Source: Amycolatopsis marina
Lineage (GTDB): Bacteria > Actinomycetota > Actinomycetes > Mycobacteriales > Pseudonocardiaceae
Length of the DNA stretch: 64,000 nucleotides
NCBI RefSeq assembly: GCF_900111885.1
Contig: NZ_FOKG01000019.1
Span: forward strand, 62,001 to 126,000
Direction: 5' to 3'
A model generated the notes under the pieces. The model was given only the letters and a program-made list of their open reading frames with translations. It was not told the DNA's origin and ran no database searches. The position numbers and the translations under genes are program-made. Positions within the stretch are counted from its first letter, which is position 1. Each line of letters begins with the position of its first letter. Shown here piece by piece: positions 42,336 to 50,982 of the stretch.

Positions 42336-43697
42336 ATGACCGAAACCCCTCCCCACCACTCCCCCACCCAACTTCGCAGGGCAGTGCTGTCCAGTTATCT
42401 CGGCAGCGTGATCGAGTTCTACGACTTCCTGCTCTACGCCACCGCATCGGCGCTCGTGTTCAGCACGGTGTTCTTCTCGAACCTCGATCCGCTGGTCGGC
42501 ACGGCCGCCAGCCTCGGCACGTTCGCGGCCGGCTACGTGGCGCGACCGCTCGGCGGGATCGTCTTCGGGCACTTCGGCGATCTGCTGGGCCGAAAGCGAA
42601 TGCTGGTGATCAGCATGAGCATGATGGGCGTGGCCAGCATTCTCATCGGCCTGCTGCCGACCTACACCCAGATCGGCGGCTGGGCGCCGATTCTGCTGGT
42701 CCTCCTGCGAGTCGTGCAGGGCGTCGCCGTTGGCGGCGAATGGGGCGGTGCGGTGTTGATGTCGGCCGAACACGCCACCTCGAGGCGCGGCCTGTGGGCC
42801 AGCTTCACCAATGCGGGCGCCCCAACCGGCATGGTGCTGTCCACCCTCGCCCTGACACTGACGGCCTCGGTGACCACCGAACAGCAGTTCCTCAGCTGGG
42901 GTTGGCGGATTCCGTTCCTGCTCAGCGCGGTTCTGCTCGCCCTCGGCCTGTTCGTCCGGCTGAAGGTGACGGAGACGCCGGTGTTCGCCCGCACCGAGCA
43001 CTCCGCGAGCAGCGCGCCCCGTTCACTGCCACTGGTGGAGGTCTTCCGCAGGCATCCGAAGAATCTGGCGCTCGCGGTGGGTGTCGGCTTCGGCGCGTTC
43101 GTCGCACAGGCGACCCTCACGACTTTCGTCATCGCCTACGCCGTCGAGGCAGGCTTCGCGCGGCAGACCGTGCTCAACGCGCTGACGCTGTCCTCGGTCG
43201 GCGCGGTCTTCGGCATCATCGGGTTCTCCGCGCTGTCCGACCGGATCGGCAGGCGTCCGGTCGTCCTCTGTGGCGCGGTCGGGATGGCGGTACTGAGCTT
43301 CCTGCTGTTCCCGATGATCGACACCGGTTCCGCCGTGGTCCTCACGCTCGCCGTCGTCCTCGGCCAGTCACTCGTGCACCCGGCGATGTACGGGCCGCTG
43401 GCCGCGCTCTACACCGAGATGTTCGGCACCCGTACCCGCTACACCGGAGCGTCTCTCGGATATCAGATCGCGGCCACGGGGGCCGGATTCGCTCCGGTGG
43501 TGTTCGCCGGAATTCTCAGTGCGTCCGGCGGCGGCAGCACGGTCGTGGTGTCGGCCGTGATCGCGGCCTGTTGCCTGGTGACGGCCGTGTCCATCCTCGC
43601 CACGAAGGAGAGCCACCGGTCGAGCCTCAACGACGAGCCGGACGAGGCGCGGTCGGGCGAAACGGCCGAGGCCGCCCCGGTGCGGCAAGCACCGTAG
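42336..43697 (+). CDS. MHS-family (major facilitator) metabolite:H+ symporter
   Basis: A 453-residue transporter with twelve hydrophobic helices. ATG 42336 is chosen, with AGGG 8 nt upstream; ATG 42291 is possible. SVIEFYDFLLYATASAL in helix 1 and the loop FGHFGDLLGRKRMLVISM are MHS hallmarks, as is LRVVQGVAVGGEWGGAV. MHS members import small carboxylates such as shikimate, ketoglutarate or aromatic acids. The divergent PaaX regulator and the promoter shared with the acyl-CoA operon suggest it imports that operon's acid substrate. Confidence 0.9.
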   Translation: MTETPPHHSPTQLRRAVLSSYLGSVIEFYDFLLYATASALVFSTVFFSNLDPLVGTAASLGTFAAGYVARPLGGIVFGHFGDLLGRKRMLVISMSMMGVASILIGLLPTYTQIGGWAPILLVLLRVVQGVAVGGEWGGAVLMSAEHATSRRGLWASFTNAGAPTGMVLSTLALTLTASVTTEQQFLSWGWRIPFLLSAVLLALGLFVRLKVTETPVFARTEHSASSAPRSLPLVEVFRRHPKNLALAVGVGFGAFVAQATLTTFVIAYAVEAGFARQTVLNALTLSSVGAVFGIIGFSALSDRIGRRPVVLCGAVGMAVLSFLLFPMIDTGSAVVLTLAVVLGQSLVHPAMYGPLAALYTEMFGTRTRYTGASLGYQIAATGAGFAPVVFAGILSASGGGSTVVVSAVIAACCLVTAVSILATKESHRSSLNDEPDEARSGETAEAAPVRQAP

Positions 43698-43743
43698 GCG
43701 GCCCCTGGTCGAACTCGGGTTGTCCCGGTGCGTACCCCGCCGC

Positions 43744-44265
43744 TCAGCCGACGCGGACGTCGATGCAGGCGTAGAAGGCGTTAGCCGTGTCGGCGATGTT
43801 CCATACGGCGAGCACCTTCTGGGTACCGGACGCTCCACCGAGGTTGACCCGATGCGACACCGAGGAGCCGGGCTGCGCGCCGTGGTCGTTGAAGACCGCG
43901 ACCCGCCTGCCGCCGACGAAGTACTCCCAGGTGCTGGTGCGGTGCCCGACGGTCAGGGTCCAGTTGAACGTCGTCGTGCCGCCGACCGGTGTGACCCGCC
44001 AGCCCTTCCGGTCGTCGTCGAGTTCGGCGAACCGTGCGTTGCCTCCGCTGCAACTGCGCAGGCCCTTGGGGCCTTCCACGCTTTGCGGCTCCCACTTGAT
44101 CTGCCCGCAGGGCACCACGCCCTGGGCACACTGCGCCTGCCTGCTTGGCGGTGAGGAGACGTAGCCGTGTGCACTGGCGGTTCCGACCGGGATGGTCACC
44201 ACGATGAGCGGTGCGATGCCTATTCCGGCCGCGACGGCCGCGATCCTCCGCTTGAGATTCTTCAT
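43744..44265 (-). CDS. Secreted AA10 lytic polysaccharide monooxygenase (chitin-active type)
   Basis: A 173-residue secreted protein. The basic signal peptide ends at GTASA, so the mature protein begins with His33 in HGYVSSPPSRQAQC. The second histidine-brace residue is H108 in LTVGHRTSTWEYF, and the axial Phe is F164 in NAFYACIDVRV. The mature form (141 residues) is a single compact AA10 domain without a carbohydrate-binding module. AA10 enzymes cut chitin or cellulose oxidatively with copper. The ribosome site is AAAGGAG. A DasR-type operator lies 96 bp upstream, which supports chitin. Confidence 0.92.
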   Translation of the reverse strand: MKNLKRRIAAVAAGIGIAPLIVVTIPVGTASAHGYVSSPPSRQAQCAQGVVPCGQIKWEPQSVEGPKGLRSCSGGNARFAELDDDRKGWRVTPVGGTTTFNWTLTVGHRTSTWEYFVGGRRVAVFNDHGAQPGSSVSHRVNLGGASGTQKVLAVWNIADTANAFYACIDVRVG

Positions 44266-44360
44266 GTCGACTCCTTTGTGGACATGGTTACCTGCGCGGT
44301 CTCAAGGAATGTCGAGCAGGGCGGGAGAAACTACGCCAGCAACTGACGTCATGCTCGATG

Positions 44361-44372
44361 TGGTCTAGACCA
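44361..44372. promoter_or_regulatory. DasR-responsive element (dre) ahead of the LPMO gene
   Basis: TGGTCTAGACCA is a perfect 12-bp palindrome identical to the core of the dre consensus bound by DasR, the GntR-type repressor of chitin and N-acetylglucosamine use in actinomycetes. It lies 96 bp upstream of the LPMO start codon. Confidence 0.8.
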
Positions 44373-44471
44373 TAAACCCCGCGATTGCGACAGGTCAACA
44401 AACTCCCTACCAACGTAGGGCCCCGCGAACGCGACCCACCGGATCTGCCAACCGGGGCTCGAGTTGGGAGA

Positions 44472-44948
44472 TCAGGGGCGGGCGTAGTGGCGGTAGACCG
44501 CCTGTGCGACGCACGCCGGTTTGGCCGAATTCTCGATCTCGACGGTGAAGTCCATTGTCATCTCGACCCCGTTGCCCTTGACCTCGTTGACGTCGGCGAC
44601 CGCGCCCCCTAGGCGAACCCTCGCGCCCACCGGAACCGGAGCAGGGAATCGCACCTTGTTCAGGCCGTAGTTGACGCTCATCTCGATTCCGTTGATCTCC
44701 AGCAGGTCGTTGAACAGCGGGATGATCAACGACAGCGTGAGGTAGCCGTGGGCGATCGGCCTGCCGAACGGACCTGCCTTGGCTCGCTCCACGTCCACGT
44801 GGATCCACTGGTGGTCGCCAGTCGCGTCCGCGAACGTGTTCACCCGGCCCTGGGTGATCTCCAGCCAGTCCGTGTGGCCCAGGTCAGTCCCGGCGAGCGC
44901 CGTTATGCCCGCGATCCCCTGCACCGAGTGTGTCGTCGTCTGCGTCAT
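44472..44948 (-). CDS. MaoC-family (R)-specific enoyl-CoA hydratase
   Basis: A 158-residue hot-dog hydratase. The hydratase motif is FADATGDHQWIHVDVERAKAGPFGRPIAHGYLT, whose key parts are the Asp-His pair in TGDHQWIH and the downstream AHGYLTLSL. It hydrates 2-enoyl-CoA esters. It starts 1 nt inside the acyl-CoA ligase stop (TGATG) and is the last gene of the four-gene operon under the 48320 promoter. Confidence 0.92.
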   Translation of the reverse strand: MTQTTTHSVQGIAGITALAGTDLGHTDWLEITQGRVNTFADATGDHQWIHVDVERAKAGPFGRPIAHGYLTLSLIIPLFNDLLEINGIEMSVNYGLNKVRFPAPVPVGARVRLGGAVADVNEVKGNGVEMTMDFTVEIENSAKPACVAQAVYRHYARP

Positions 44949-46489
44949 CAGCCGTGTTCTCCGGTCTGGTCGGGCCTGCCGTACTGCGCACGAAGGCGGG
45001 TCTTGAGGATCTTTCCGGTGGCGTTGCGCGGAAGTTCGTCGACAAAGGTCACCGTCTTGGGCACCTTGTACCTGGCGATGCGTTCCTGGAGGAAGGCGAG
45101 CAGTTCGCCGGGACGCACCTCGTCGTGGACGGCGACGACGGCCAGGCCAACCTCACCCCATTTGGAGTCCTGCACGCCGATCACGGCGCACTCGGACACC
45201 GCGGGGTGGTCGTACAGGACGGCTTCCACCTCGGCCGGGTAGATGTTCTCCCCGCCGGATATGATGACCTCCTTGATTCTGTCCACAACGGACACAAAGC
45301 CGTCCTCGTCAAGGACTCCGACGTCGCCGGAGCGGAACCACCCCTCCCCGGTGAAGGCGGCCGCCGTGGCGTCGGCGAGCCCCCAGTAGCCGCTCATCAC
45401 GTTCGGCCCCGACACGAGGATCTCGCCCTTTTCACCCACGCCGGCCTCCTGCCCCGCCGGGTCGGCGATCCGCACGTCGGTGAAGAAATGTGGCACGCCG
45501 GCCGTTCCCGCCTTCACCTCGCTGCTGTCGCGCGTGAGGTAGAGCGCACCGGGCGAGGCCTCGGTCATGCCATAGCCCTGGCTGAACGCCAGGCCCCGCT
45601 CCTGATAGGTGCGAATGGTGTGCGGTGGCACCGGCGCTCCACCACAGTTCACCTGCCGAAGGCTCGACAGGTCCGTTTGCGCCCATTTAGGACTCGCGGC
45701 GATCGCGTCGTACATCGCCGGCACACCGAACATGTAGGTCACGCCGTGCCGTTCGATCGTCTCGAGTACGCCGTCCGGATCGAACGCGGGCGCGAGTACC
45801 ACCGTGCCGCCCTTGAGCAGGGTCGGCAGGCAGGTCATGTTGAGACCCGCGGTGTGGAACAGCGGCGCCACCACGAGGGTCACCTCGTCGGCGGCGAGGT
45901 CGATGTCGACCAGCACGTTGACGCTGTTCCACGTCAGGTTCCCATGGGTGAGCACGGCACCTTTGGCCCGGCCGGTGGTACCGGAGGTGTACATGATCAC
46001 GCACGGGTCATCGAGCGTGACCGGCTCGTCCAGCGGCTCCGCCGACCGGTCACGGAGCAGTACCTCGTACGACGCCCCGGACTCCCCATCGTTTCCGGTG
46101 ATCACAAGACGGTGCCGGACGGACGAACCGGCCGTCGCGGCATCCACCAGCGCCTCCCGGCCGGGTTCGTGCACCAGGACCTGGCTACCGGAATCGGTGA
46201 GGCAGTGACCGAGTTCGGTGGCAGCGAGCCGGGTGTTCAGCGGCACGAACACGGCACCGATCGTCCCGGCGGCGAACAGCGTCTCGAGGAACGCCGGATG
46301 GTTCGGTCCGAGGAAGGCCACCCGGTCCCCGCGCCGGACACCGAGATCCCGGAGGCCGTGCGCCAGGCGCGTGGACCGCTCGTGCAACCTCGCGTAGGTC
46401 GACCGGACGTCCCCGTGGAGCACGGCGACCGCGTTCGGCGTCTTGCGTGCCCTGCGCGCGGTCCACGACCCGATTCCCTGGTTCCGCAT
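44948..46489 (-). CDS. AMP-forming acyl-CoA synthetase
   Basis: A 513-residue ANL ligase from ATG 46489. The P-loop MYTSGTTGRAKGAV is near residue 170, the adenine site QGYGMTEASPG follows, then the hinge SGDVGVLDEDGFVSVVDRIKE and the catalytic lysine in LPRNATGKILK. It activates a carboxylic acid to its CoA thioester. Neighbouring SDR, amidohydrolase and MaoC genes suggest it starts a beta-oxidation-like degradation of a ring or side-chain acid. The acid is not deducible. Confidence 0.92.
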   Translation of the reverse strand: MRNQGIGSWTARRARKTPNAVAVLHGDVRSTYARLHERSTRLAHGLRDLGVRRGDRVAFLGPNHPAFLETLFAAGTIGAVFVPLNTRLAATELGHCLTDSGSQVLVHEPGREALVDAATAGSSVRHRLVITGNDGESGASYEVLLRDRSAEPLDEPVTLDDPCVIMYTSGTTGRAKGAVLTHGNLTWNSVNVLVDIDLAADEVTLVVAPLFHTAGLNMTCLPTLLKGGTVVLAPAFDPDGVLETIERHGVTYMFGVPAMYDAIAASPKWAQTDLSSLRQVNCGGAPVPPHTIRTYQERGLAFSQGYGMTEASPGALYLTRDSSEVKAGTAGVPHFFTDVRIADPAGQEAGVGEKGEILVSGPNVMSGYWGLADATAAAFTGEGWFRSGDVGVLDEDGFVSVVDRIKEVIISGGENIYPAEVEAVLYDHPAVSECAVIGVQDSKWGEVGLAVVAVHDEVRPGELLAFLQERIARYKVPKTVTFVDELPRNATGKILKTRLRAQYGRPDQTGEHG

Positions 46490-46492
46490 AAG

Positions 46493-47365
46493 TCAGTCCT
46501 TCGCCAGGCCGAGCAGCCGTGCCGCGTTCTCCTTCAGGATCAGCGGCCGGACCTCGGGTTTGATGTCGAGCTCGGCGAAGTCCGCGAGCCACCTATCGGG
46601 GGTGATCACCGGATAGTCCGAGCCGAACAACACCTTCTTCTTCAGCAGCGAGTTGGCGTAGCGCACCAGCTGGGGCGGAAAGTACTTCGGCGACCAGCCG
46701 GACAGATCGATGTAGACGTGCGGCTTGTGGGTGGCGACGGCCAGTGCCTCGTCCTGCCACGGGAACGACGGATGGGCGAGGATGATGCGCAGCTCGGGGA
46801 AGTCGACGGCCACGTCGTCGACGAGCATCGGGTTCGAGTACTTCAGCCGGATACCACCACCGCCGGGTACTCCAGCGCCGATCCCGGTCTGCCCCGTGTG
46901 GAAGAGCGCGGGTACCCCGAGTTCCTCGATGACATCGTAGAGCGGGTACGCCATTCGGTCGTCCGGGGAGAAGTCCTGCAGACTGGGGTGGAACTTGAAG
47001 CCCCGTACCCCGTGGTCCTCGACCAGCCTGCGTGCGAGGCGAGCGGCGGCCTTGCCCCGCCACGGATCCACACTGGCGAACGGGATCAGCACGTCCGCGT
47101 GCTCCGCGCACGCCTCGGCGACCTCCTCGTTCGCGATGGGTGGGTGTCCTGTCGCGTGCTCGGTGTCCACTGTGAACACCACTGCGGCCATCCTGCGTTC
47201 ACGGTAGTGGGCCGCCATCTCCGGAATGGTGGGCTGGCGATGGTCGTGTGCCTTGAAGTAGGCGGCAGAGGCCGCCAGCAGCTCGGGCGCCAGCGAAGGG
47301 TGCCCACTCGCCGAGACCTCGGCATGGGTGTGTACGTCGATCGCCACCAGGTCGTCCACGAGCAC
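46493..47365 (-). CDS. Metal-dependent amidohydrolase (amidohydrolase-2 / ACMSD-like)
   Basis: A 290-residue TIM-barrel hydrolase. GTG 47365 is chosen from AAGGA 9 nt upstream. Metal-site motifs are DVHTHAEV at the N-terminus, GFKFHPSLQDF, LFHTGQTG, ILAHPSFPW and a distal FGSDYPV. The family includes decarboxylases (ACMSD, resorcylate) and C-C or lactone hydrolases. Placed between an SDR and an acyl-CoA ligase, it may cleave or decarboxylate a cyclic intermediate. The stop is 3 nt before the ligase start. Confidence 0.88.
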   Translation of the reverse strand: MLVDDLVAIDVHTHAEVSASGHPSLAPELLAASAAYFKAHDHRQPTIPEMAAHYRERRMAAVVFTVDTEHATGHPPIANEEVAEACAEHADVLIPFASVDPWRGKAAARLARRLVEDHGVRGFKFHPSLQDFSPDDRMAYPLYDVIEELGVPALFHTGQTGIGAGVPGGGGIRLKYSNPMLVDDVAVDFPELRIILAHPSFPWQDEALAVATHKPHVYIDLSGWSPKYFPPQLVRYANSLLKKKVLFGSDYPVITPDRWLADFAELDIKPEVRPLILKENAARLLGLAKD

Positions 47366-47370
47366 GCCGA

Positions 47371-48282
47371 TCAGTCCTTCGCGGGGACAGGTGCGGGGAT
47401 GCCGACGGAACGCGGCTCCCTGCCCACCGACGTCGGCCAGGCACGGGCGATCGCGTCGCCGTCCCAGCCACCGTCGGTGTAGGCCACGGCCACCTCTTCG
47501 GGATGCGACCACAACGACAGCTTGCCCCCGCCGATGCCGATCGCCTGGCCGGACACGGCAGCGGAGGCGTCCGAGGCGAGGTAGACCACCAGGCCGCTGG
47601 CGTCCTCCGGGGTGCCGAATCCCTCGCCCTTGCGCAACCAGCCGGGGAACGGCTCGCCCCGTTCCCCGAGCGCGGAGACGTACGGAGCGAAGGCGGGGAC
47701 GGTCTTGGTCATCGCGGTGGCGGCTACCGGGACGACGGCGTTGACCGTGATCCCGGCCTTCGCGCATTCCATGGCCCAGGTCCGGACCATGCCCACGACA
47801 GCGGCCTTCGCACCGGAGTAGTTCGTCTGCCCGAAGTTGCCCCGCTGGCCCGCGGGCGAACCGATCACGACGACTCGCCCGCCCTCGCCCTGCTCGCGCA
47901 GGCGCCGCACGGCCGCCCGCACACAGGTGAACGTCCCGCGGAGGTGGACGTGCACGACGGCGTCGAAGTCCTCGTCGCTCATCTTCCAGAGCACCCGGTC
48001 GCGCAGAATACCCGCGTTGGTCACGAGCAGGTCGAGACGTCCGTACTCCGACACCGCCCGCGCCACGAGCGCCTCGGCCACCTCGCTGGAACCGACCGCG
48101 CCGGGCTCGGCCACGGCGCGACCGCCCGAGGCGACGATCGACTCGACCGCTTCCTTCGCGGCCCGCTCGTCGGCGTCGTTGACCACGACGGCCGCGCCCG
48201 CGGCGGCCAGTGCCCTGCTGTAGGCCAACCCCAAACCGCCGCCTCCGCCGGTGACGATCGCGACCTTGCCCGTGAGATCCAT
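47371..48282 (-). CDS. SDR, MFE-2-like 3-hydroxyacyl-CoA dehydrogenase type
   Basis: A 303-residue SDR from ATG 48282 with AAGGAAGGG upstream. The cofactor motif IVTGGGGGLGLAYSRALAAA and VVVNDADERAA match the hydroxyacyl-CoA dehydrogenase half of multifunctional enzyme 2. NAG is at LLVTNAGILRD, and the active Tyr-Lys is in NYSGAKAAV. Partnering with a MaoC hydratase, as in MFE-2, fits a beta-oxidation cycle. It is the first gene of the operon driven by the promoter at 48320-48364. Confidence 0.9.
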   Translation of the reverse strand: MDLTGKVAIVTGGGGGLGLAYSRALAAAGAAVVVNDADERAAKEAVESIVASGGRAVAEPGAVGSSEVAEALVARAVSEYGRLDLLVTNAGILRDRVLWKMSDEDFDAVVHVHLRGTFTCVRAAVRRLREQGEGGRVVVIGSPAGQRGNFGQTNYSGAKAAVVGMVRTWAMECAKAGITVNAVVPVAATAMTKTVPAFAPYVSALGERGEPFPGWLRKGEGFGTPEDASGLVVYLASDASAAVSGQAIGIGGGKLSLWSHPEEVAVAYTDGGWDGDAIARAWPTSVGREPRSVGIPAPVPAKD

Positions 48283-48319
48283 GCCAGCCCTTCCTTGCCG
48301 CACTGTCGGCGTCACCAAG

Positions 48320-48364
48320 AAGTTAGGCCTTGCGATTACGGGCGTCAATGTTCTGCCCAATATT
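48320..48364 (-). promoter_or_regulatory. Promoter of the SDR/amidohydrolase/ligase/MaoC operon with 10-bp box
   Basis: On the minus strand: ATATTGGGCA, 5 nt, TTGACG, a 17-nt spacer, TAACTT, ending 38 bp before the SDR start codon. It is the same layout as the MHS transporter promoter at 42212-42255. Both boxes are followed by exactly 5 nt before an identical -35. Confidence 0.65.
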
Positions 48365-48902
48365 AGTTTCGACCCCACCGGGTGCGCCGCCGTGGTTTCA
48401 GCACCGACAACACGACGCTGGCGGTGTACATGGCCGTCGAGACACAGCCAGCGACGATGAGATCGGCGGCTCCCGCGCCGAGATCGACCAGCTGGCCCGG
48501 CGGCGTGCCGCCGACGGTGTCGGCGACCTCGCGAATTCCCGGCAGCAGCGAGAGGGGGATCAGCACCACCGCGATCAGGGTGAGCACGAACTTCACGAGG
48601 ACCCACCAGTACCGCACCAGTCCCCACCGCGTACCGAACGCGAGCACCAGGCCGGTACCGAACGCGGTGAGGCTCATCGGGATGAGCAGCGACTCCCCGA
48701 GCATCGCCAGGGCCCCGAAGGCGGCGTGCTGACGGTCCGCGCTGGAGGTGGTCAGCCCGATGACCGAGAGGGTCAGCGTGCCGAGGTTGAGACCCAGCCA
48801 GCCCACCGACGAGATGACGTGCAGGATGACCACGGCCTTACGCGCCCCTGGCGTGAGCCGGGGCACGCGTGGCGCGTGTGGGGCAGCGATCTGCTGTTGC
48901 AT
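48363..48902 (-). CDS. Small four-helix membrane protein of unknown function (DUF2269-like)
   Basis: A 179-residue protein from ATG 48902 with four hydrophobic segments: VVILHVISSVGWLGLNLGTL; ALAMLGESLLIPMSLTAFG; WWVLVKFVLTLIAVVLIPLS; ADLIVAGCVSTAMYTASVVL. The HVISSVGWLG motif recalls DUF2269-type integral membrane proteins. Its 3' end overlaps the box of the downstream SDR promoter. No function is known. Confidence 0.75.
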   Translation of the reverse strand: MQQQIAAPHAPRVPRLTPGARKAVVILHVISSVGWLGLNLGTLTLSVIGLTTSSADRQHAAFGALAMLGESLLIPMSLTAFGTGLVLAFGTRWGLVRYWWVLVKFVLTLIAVVLIPLSLLPGIREVADTVGGTPPGQLVDLGAGAADLIVAGCVSTAMYTASVVLSVLKPRRRTRWGRN

Positions 48903-49048
48903 GGCGGTGATCCCTCGCGTCGTGGGCGGACAACTCATCCGGCAACGAGTCTTCGCCTCGCCGTCCGGATGGTCGTCCGCCCTGACACGACACCTCGTCT
49001 ACGCACCGCTCGGTACGCCCGGCAGTCAACCTGCGCCCGGCGCGGTAC

Positions 49049-49924
49049 CTACGCCGGCTTCCTGATCGTCTCGAACAGGCTGGGCCACCCCTGCGTCCCA
49101 CGGCCCGCGGCGATGGCTCGGTCGTAGTGTTCCTTGACAGCGGCGGGCAGCGCGAGGTCGATCCCCGCGTCCCCGCTCGCGCCGACGATGTGATCCGCCG
49201 TCGCGCCCATCATCCTGGCGTTCGCCAGTTCACCCGGATAGTCGCCCTCGTCGATCTCCCGCGCCGCGTCCACGATGAACGACGACATGGTGTCGAAGTT
49301 GTCGACCGCGTACGGGAGGAACTTCTGCGCACTGACACCCGCCGACTTCACCAGGGCGGTGGCGTGCATGTACGCCGACAACGACGTCAGGAAGATGTCG
49401 AGCTGAGCCTGGTAGAACAGCTGCGCGAGGGCGTGGTCCTCGCCGAGGTAGTCGGCCCTGCCGATCAGCTCCAGCGTCGGGCGGTGCGTCTCCATCGCCT
49501 CCTGTGGTCCACTGTAGAAGACGTAGGCGCCGTCCTTGCCGACGAGTTCGGCCGGGGCCATGACACCGCCGGTGATCAGCACCGCTCCCCGCGCCGCCAG
49601 CCAGTCGGCGGCCTCCCGGGTCCGCTGTGGAGTGTCCGAGCTGAGGTTGACGACCACGCGGCCGCTCAGGGCCTCGCCCGCGTCACCCAGGATGTCGTAC
49701 ATCGCCTGGTAGTCGGTCAGACTGAGCAGTACCAGCTCGGTGGCGGCGAGCGCGTCCCGCACGGTGGCCGCTCGGATCGCGCCCTCTGCCACGAGGGCGT
49801 CGGCCCTGCTCGCCGTCCTGTTCCAGACAGTGATCGGGTTGCCGTTGCGCAGGTAGGTGCGCACCATGGCCTGCCCCATCGGACCGAGTCCGATGAAGGT
49901 GATCGGGTGCCGGTTGTCGTTCAC
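49049..49924 (-). CDS. Imine-reductase-family NAD(P)-dependent oxidoreductase 1
   Basis: A 291-residue beta-hydroxyacid-dehydrogenase-fold protein. The Rossmann loop FIGLGPMGQAMVRTYLRNG is followed by VWNRTASRADAL, and GAVLITGGVMAPAELVG and a helical dimerisation domain form the C-terminal half. VWNRT and the GGVMA/PAELVG region match imine reductases (NADPH-dependent C=N reduction) better than 3-hydroxyisobutyrate dehydrogenase. It lies 19 bp after a second, similar gene; identity between the two is moderate. Both are divergent from a SARP regulator. Substrate unknown. Confidence 0.82.
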   Translation of the reverse strand: MNDNRHPITFIGLGPMGQAMVRTYLRNGNPITVWNRTASRADALVAEGAIRAATVRDALAATELVLLSLTDYQAMYDILGDAGEALSGRVVVNLSSDTPQRTREAADWLAARGAVLITGGVMAPAELVGKDGAYVFYSGPQEAMETHRPTLELIGRADYLGEDHALAQLFYQAQLDIFLTSLSAYMHATALVKSAGVSAQKFLPYAVDNFDTMSSFIVDAAREIDEGDYPGELANARMMGATADHIVGASGDAGIDLALPAAVKEHYDRAIAAGRGTQGWPSLFETIRKPA

Positions 49925-49943
49925 GATGCCGTGTTTCCTTTCG

Positions 49944-50825
49944 TCACTTCTGGTTGGTGAGTAGTTCGACGAGCCCGGTGATGTCCTCGTGGCCGTAGCC
50001 GTCCGCGACCCTGCGCTGCATGAGCGGCCCCAGTGGGGCCAGCAGGACAGGGGTCACGTTCTCCTCCTCGGCGACCCGCAGGATGTTGACGTAGCCCTCC
50101 GCCTGCATAGCGAGGTTGGAGACGACACCGAGCGTGTAGTCGCCCTCGGTGATCTGCGCGGCGGCACCGTCCACATAGGCGGTCATCGTGGTCAGCCAGC
50201 GGCGCAACAGCGGCGCGAACGTCTCGGCCCGGTCGGCGCCGATCAGCGCGAACGAGTGCAGGATTCCGGCGATCATGCCGTACATCCCGCTCAGCAGTGA
50301 GAGATCGTGCAGGGCGGCCTGACCGGGTTCGGTACCCAGGAACACGCTCTCCCCGAGCGCGTCCAGCGTCTCCCGGTACTCGTCGAAGGCCCCACTCGAT
50401 CCGCTGTAGAGCAGGAAGGCGTCGGGCGTCGCGATCATCGGCGGCACCGCCATGATGCCGCCGTCGAGGTAGTCCGCGCCGTGCTCCGCGGCCCACCGGG
50501 CGAACTCCTCGGCCTGCCCCGGTGTGCCGTTGGTGAGGTTGACCAGCGTTTTGCCCGCCAGCTTCCCCGCAACGTCGTCGAGCACCTCGTGTACGGACCG
50601 GTAGTCCAGCAGACAGACGACCACCAGCCGGTTCACGGAGATGGCCTCGGCAGCTGTGGCGGCACGGACCGCGCCCATGGCGACCAGCGGGTCCGCCTTC
50701 GCGGGCGAACGGTTCCACACCGTGGTCGGGTGTCCTGCGGCGAGCAGCGCCTCTGCCAGTGCGCTGCCCATCGCACCCAGACCGAGCACGCTGACCGCTG
50801 CCCTGTCAGTGGATGTCTGAGACAT
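49944..50825 (-). CDS. Imine-reductase-family NAD(P)-dependent oxidoreductase 2
   Basis: A 293-residue paralogue from ATG 50825, with AGCAGGA upstream. The Rossmann loop LGLGAMGSALAEALLAAGHP is followed by TVWNRSPAKADPL, YLDGGIMAVPPMI and a helical C-terminal half (DLSLLSGMYGMIAGILHSFAL). The family can form obligate homodimers with the active site at the subunit interface, so a heterodimer of the two gene products is conceivable. It is the first gene of the pair, 157 bp from the divergent SARP gene. Confidence 0.82.
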   Translation of the reverse strand: MSQTSTDRAAVSVLGLGAMGSALAEALLAAGHPTTVWNRSPAKADPLVAMGAVRAATAAEAISVNRLVVVCLLDYRSVHEVLDDVAGKLAGKTLVNLTNGTPGQAEEFARWAAEHGADYLDGGIMAVPPMIATPDAFLLYSGSSGAFDEYRETLDALGESVFLGTEPGQAALHDLSLLSGMYGMIAGILHSFALIGADRAETFAPLLRRWLTTMTAYVDGAAAQITEGDYTLGVVSNLAMQAEGYVNILRVAEEENVTPVLLAPLGPLMQRRVADGYGHEDITGLVELLTNQK

Positions 50826-50881
50826 GTGGTCCTGCTTTCGTGGTGTTCCTGGTTGACGAGATCCACTCTGCGGCGCGGCGC

Positions 50882-50920
50882 GCATGGTTCACCGACGGTT
50901 CGCGCATGGCCGGCCGACGG
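50882..50920. promoter_or_regulatory. 22-bp-period direct repeat in the SARP/imine-reductase intergenic region
   Basis: GCATGGTTCACCGACGG (50882-50898) and GCATGGCCGGCCGACGG (50904-50920) share 13 of 17 bases with a start-to-start distance of 22 bp, two helical turns. SARP proteins bind direct repeats with 11- or 22-bp spacing. The pair is 57 bp from the imine-reductase start and 63 bp from the SARP start. Confidence 0.6.
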
Positions 50921-50982
50921 ACGCTGTCGGTGGGCCGCGCTAACGTCATCTGGCGACCAGTTCGAGCGAGACGAGGCAGAAC

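Noticed and set aside
44930..47482. An 850-codon plus-strand frame opposite the MaoC, ligase and amidohydrolase genes
   Set aside because: It spans three well-supported genes on the other strand and shows no recognisable motif.
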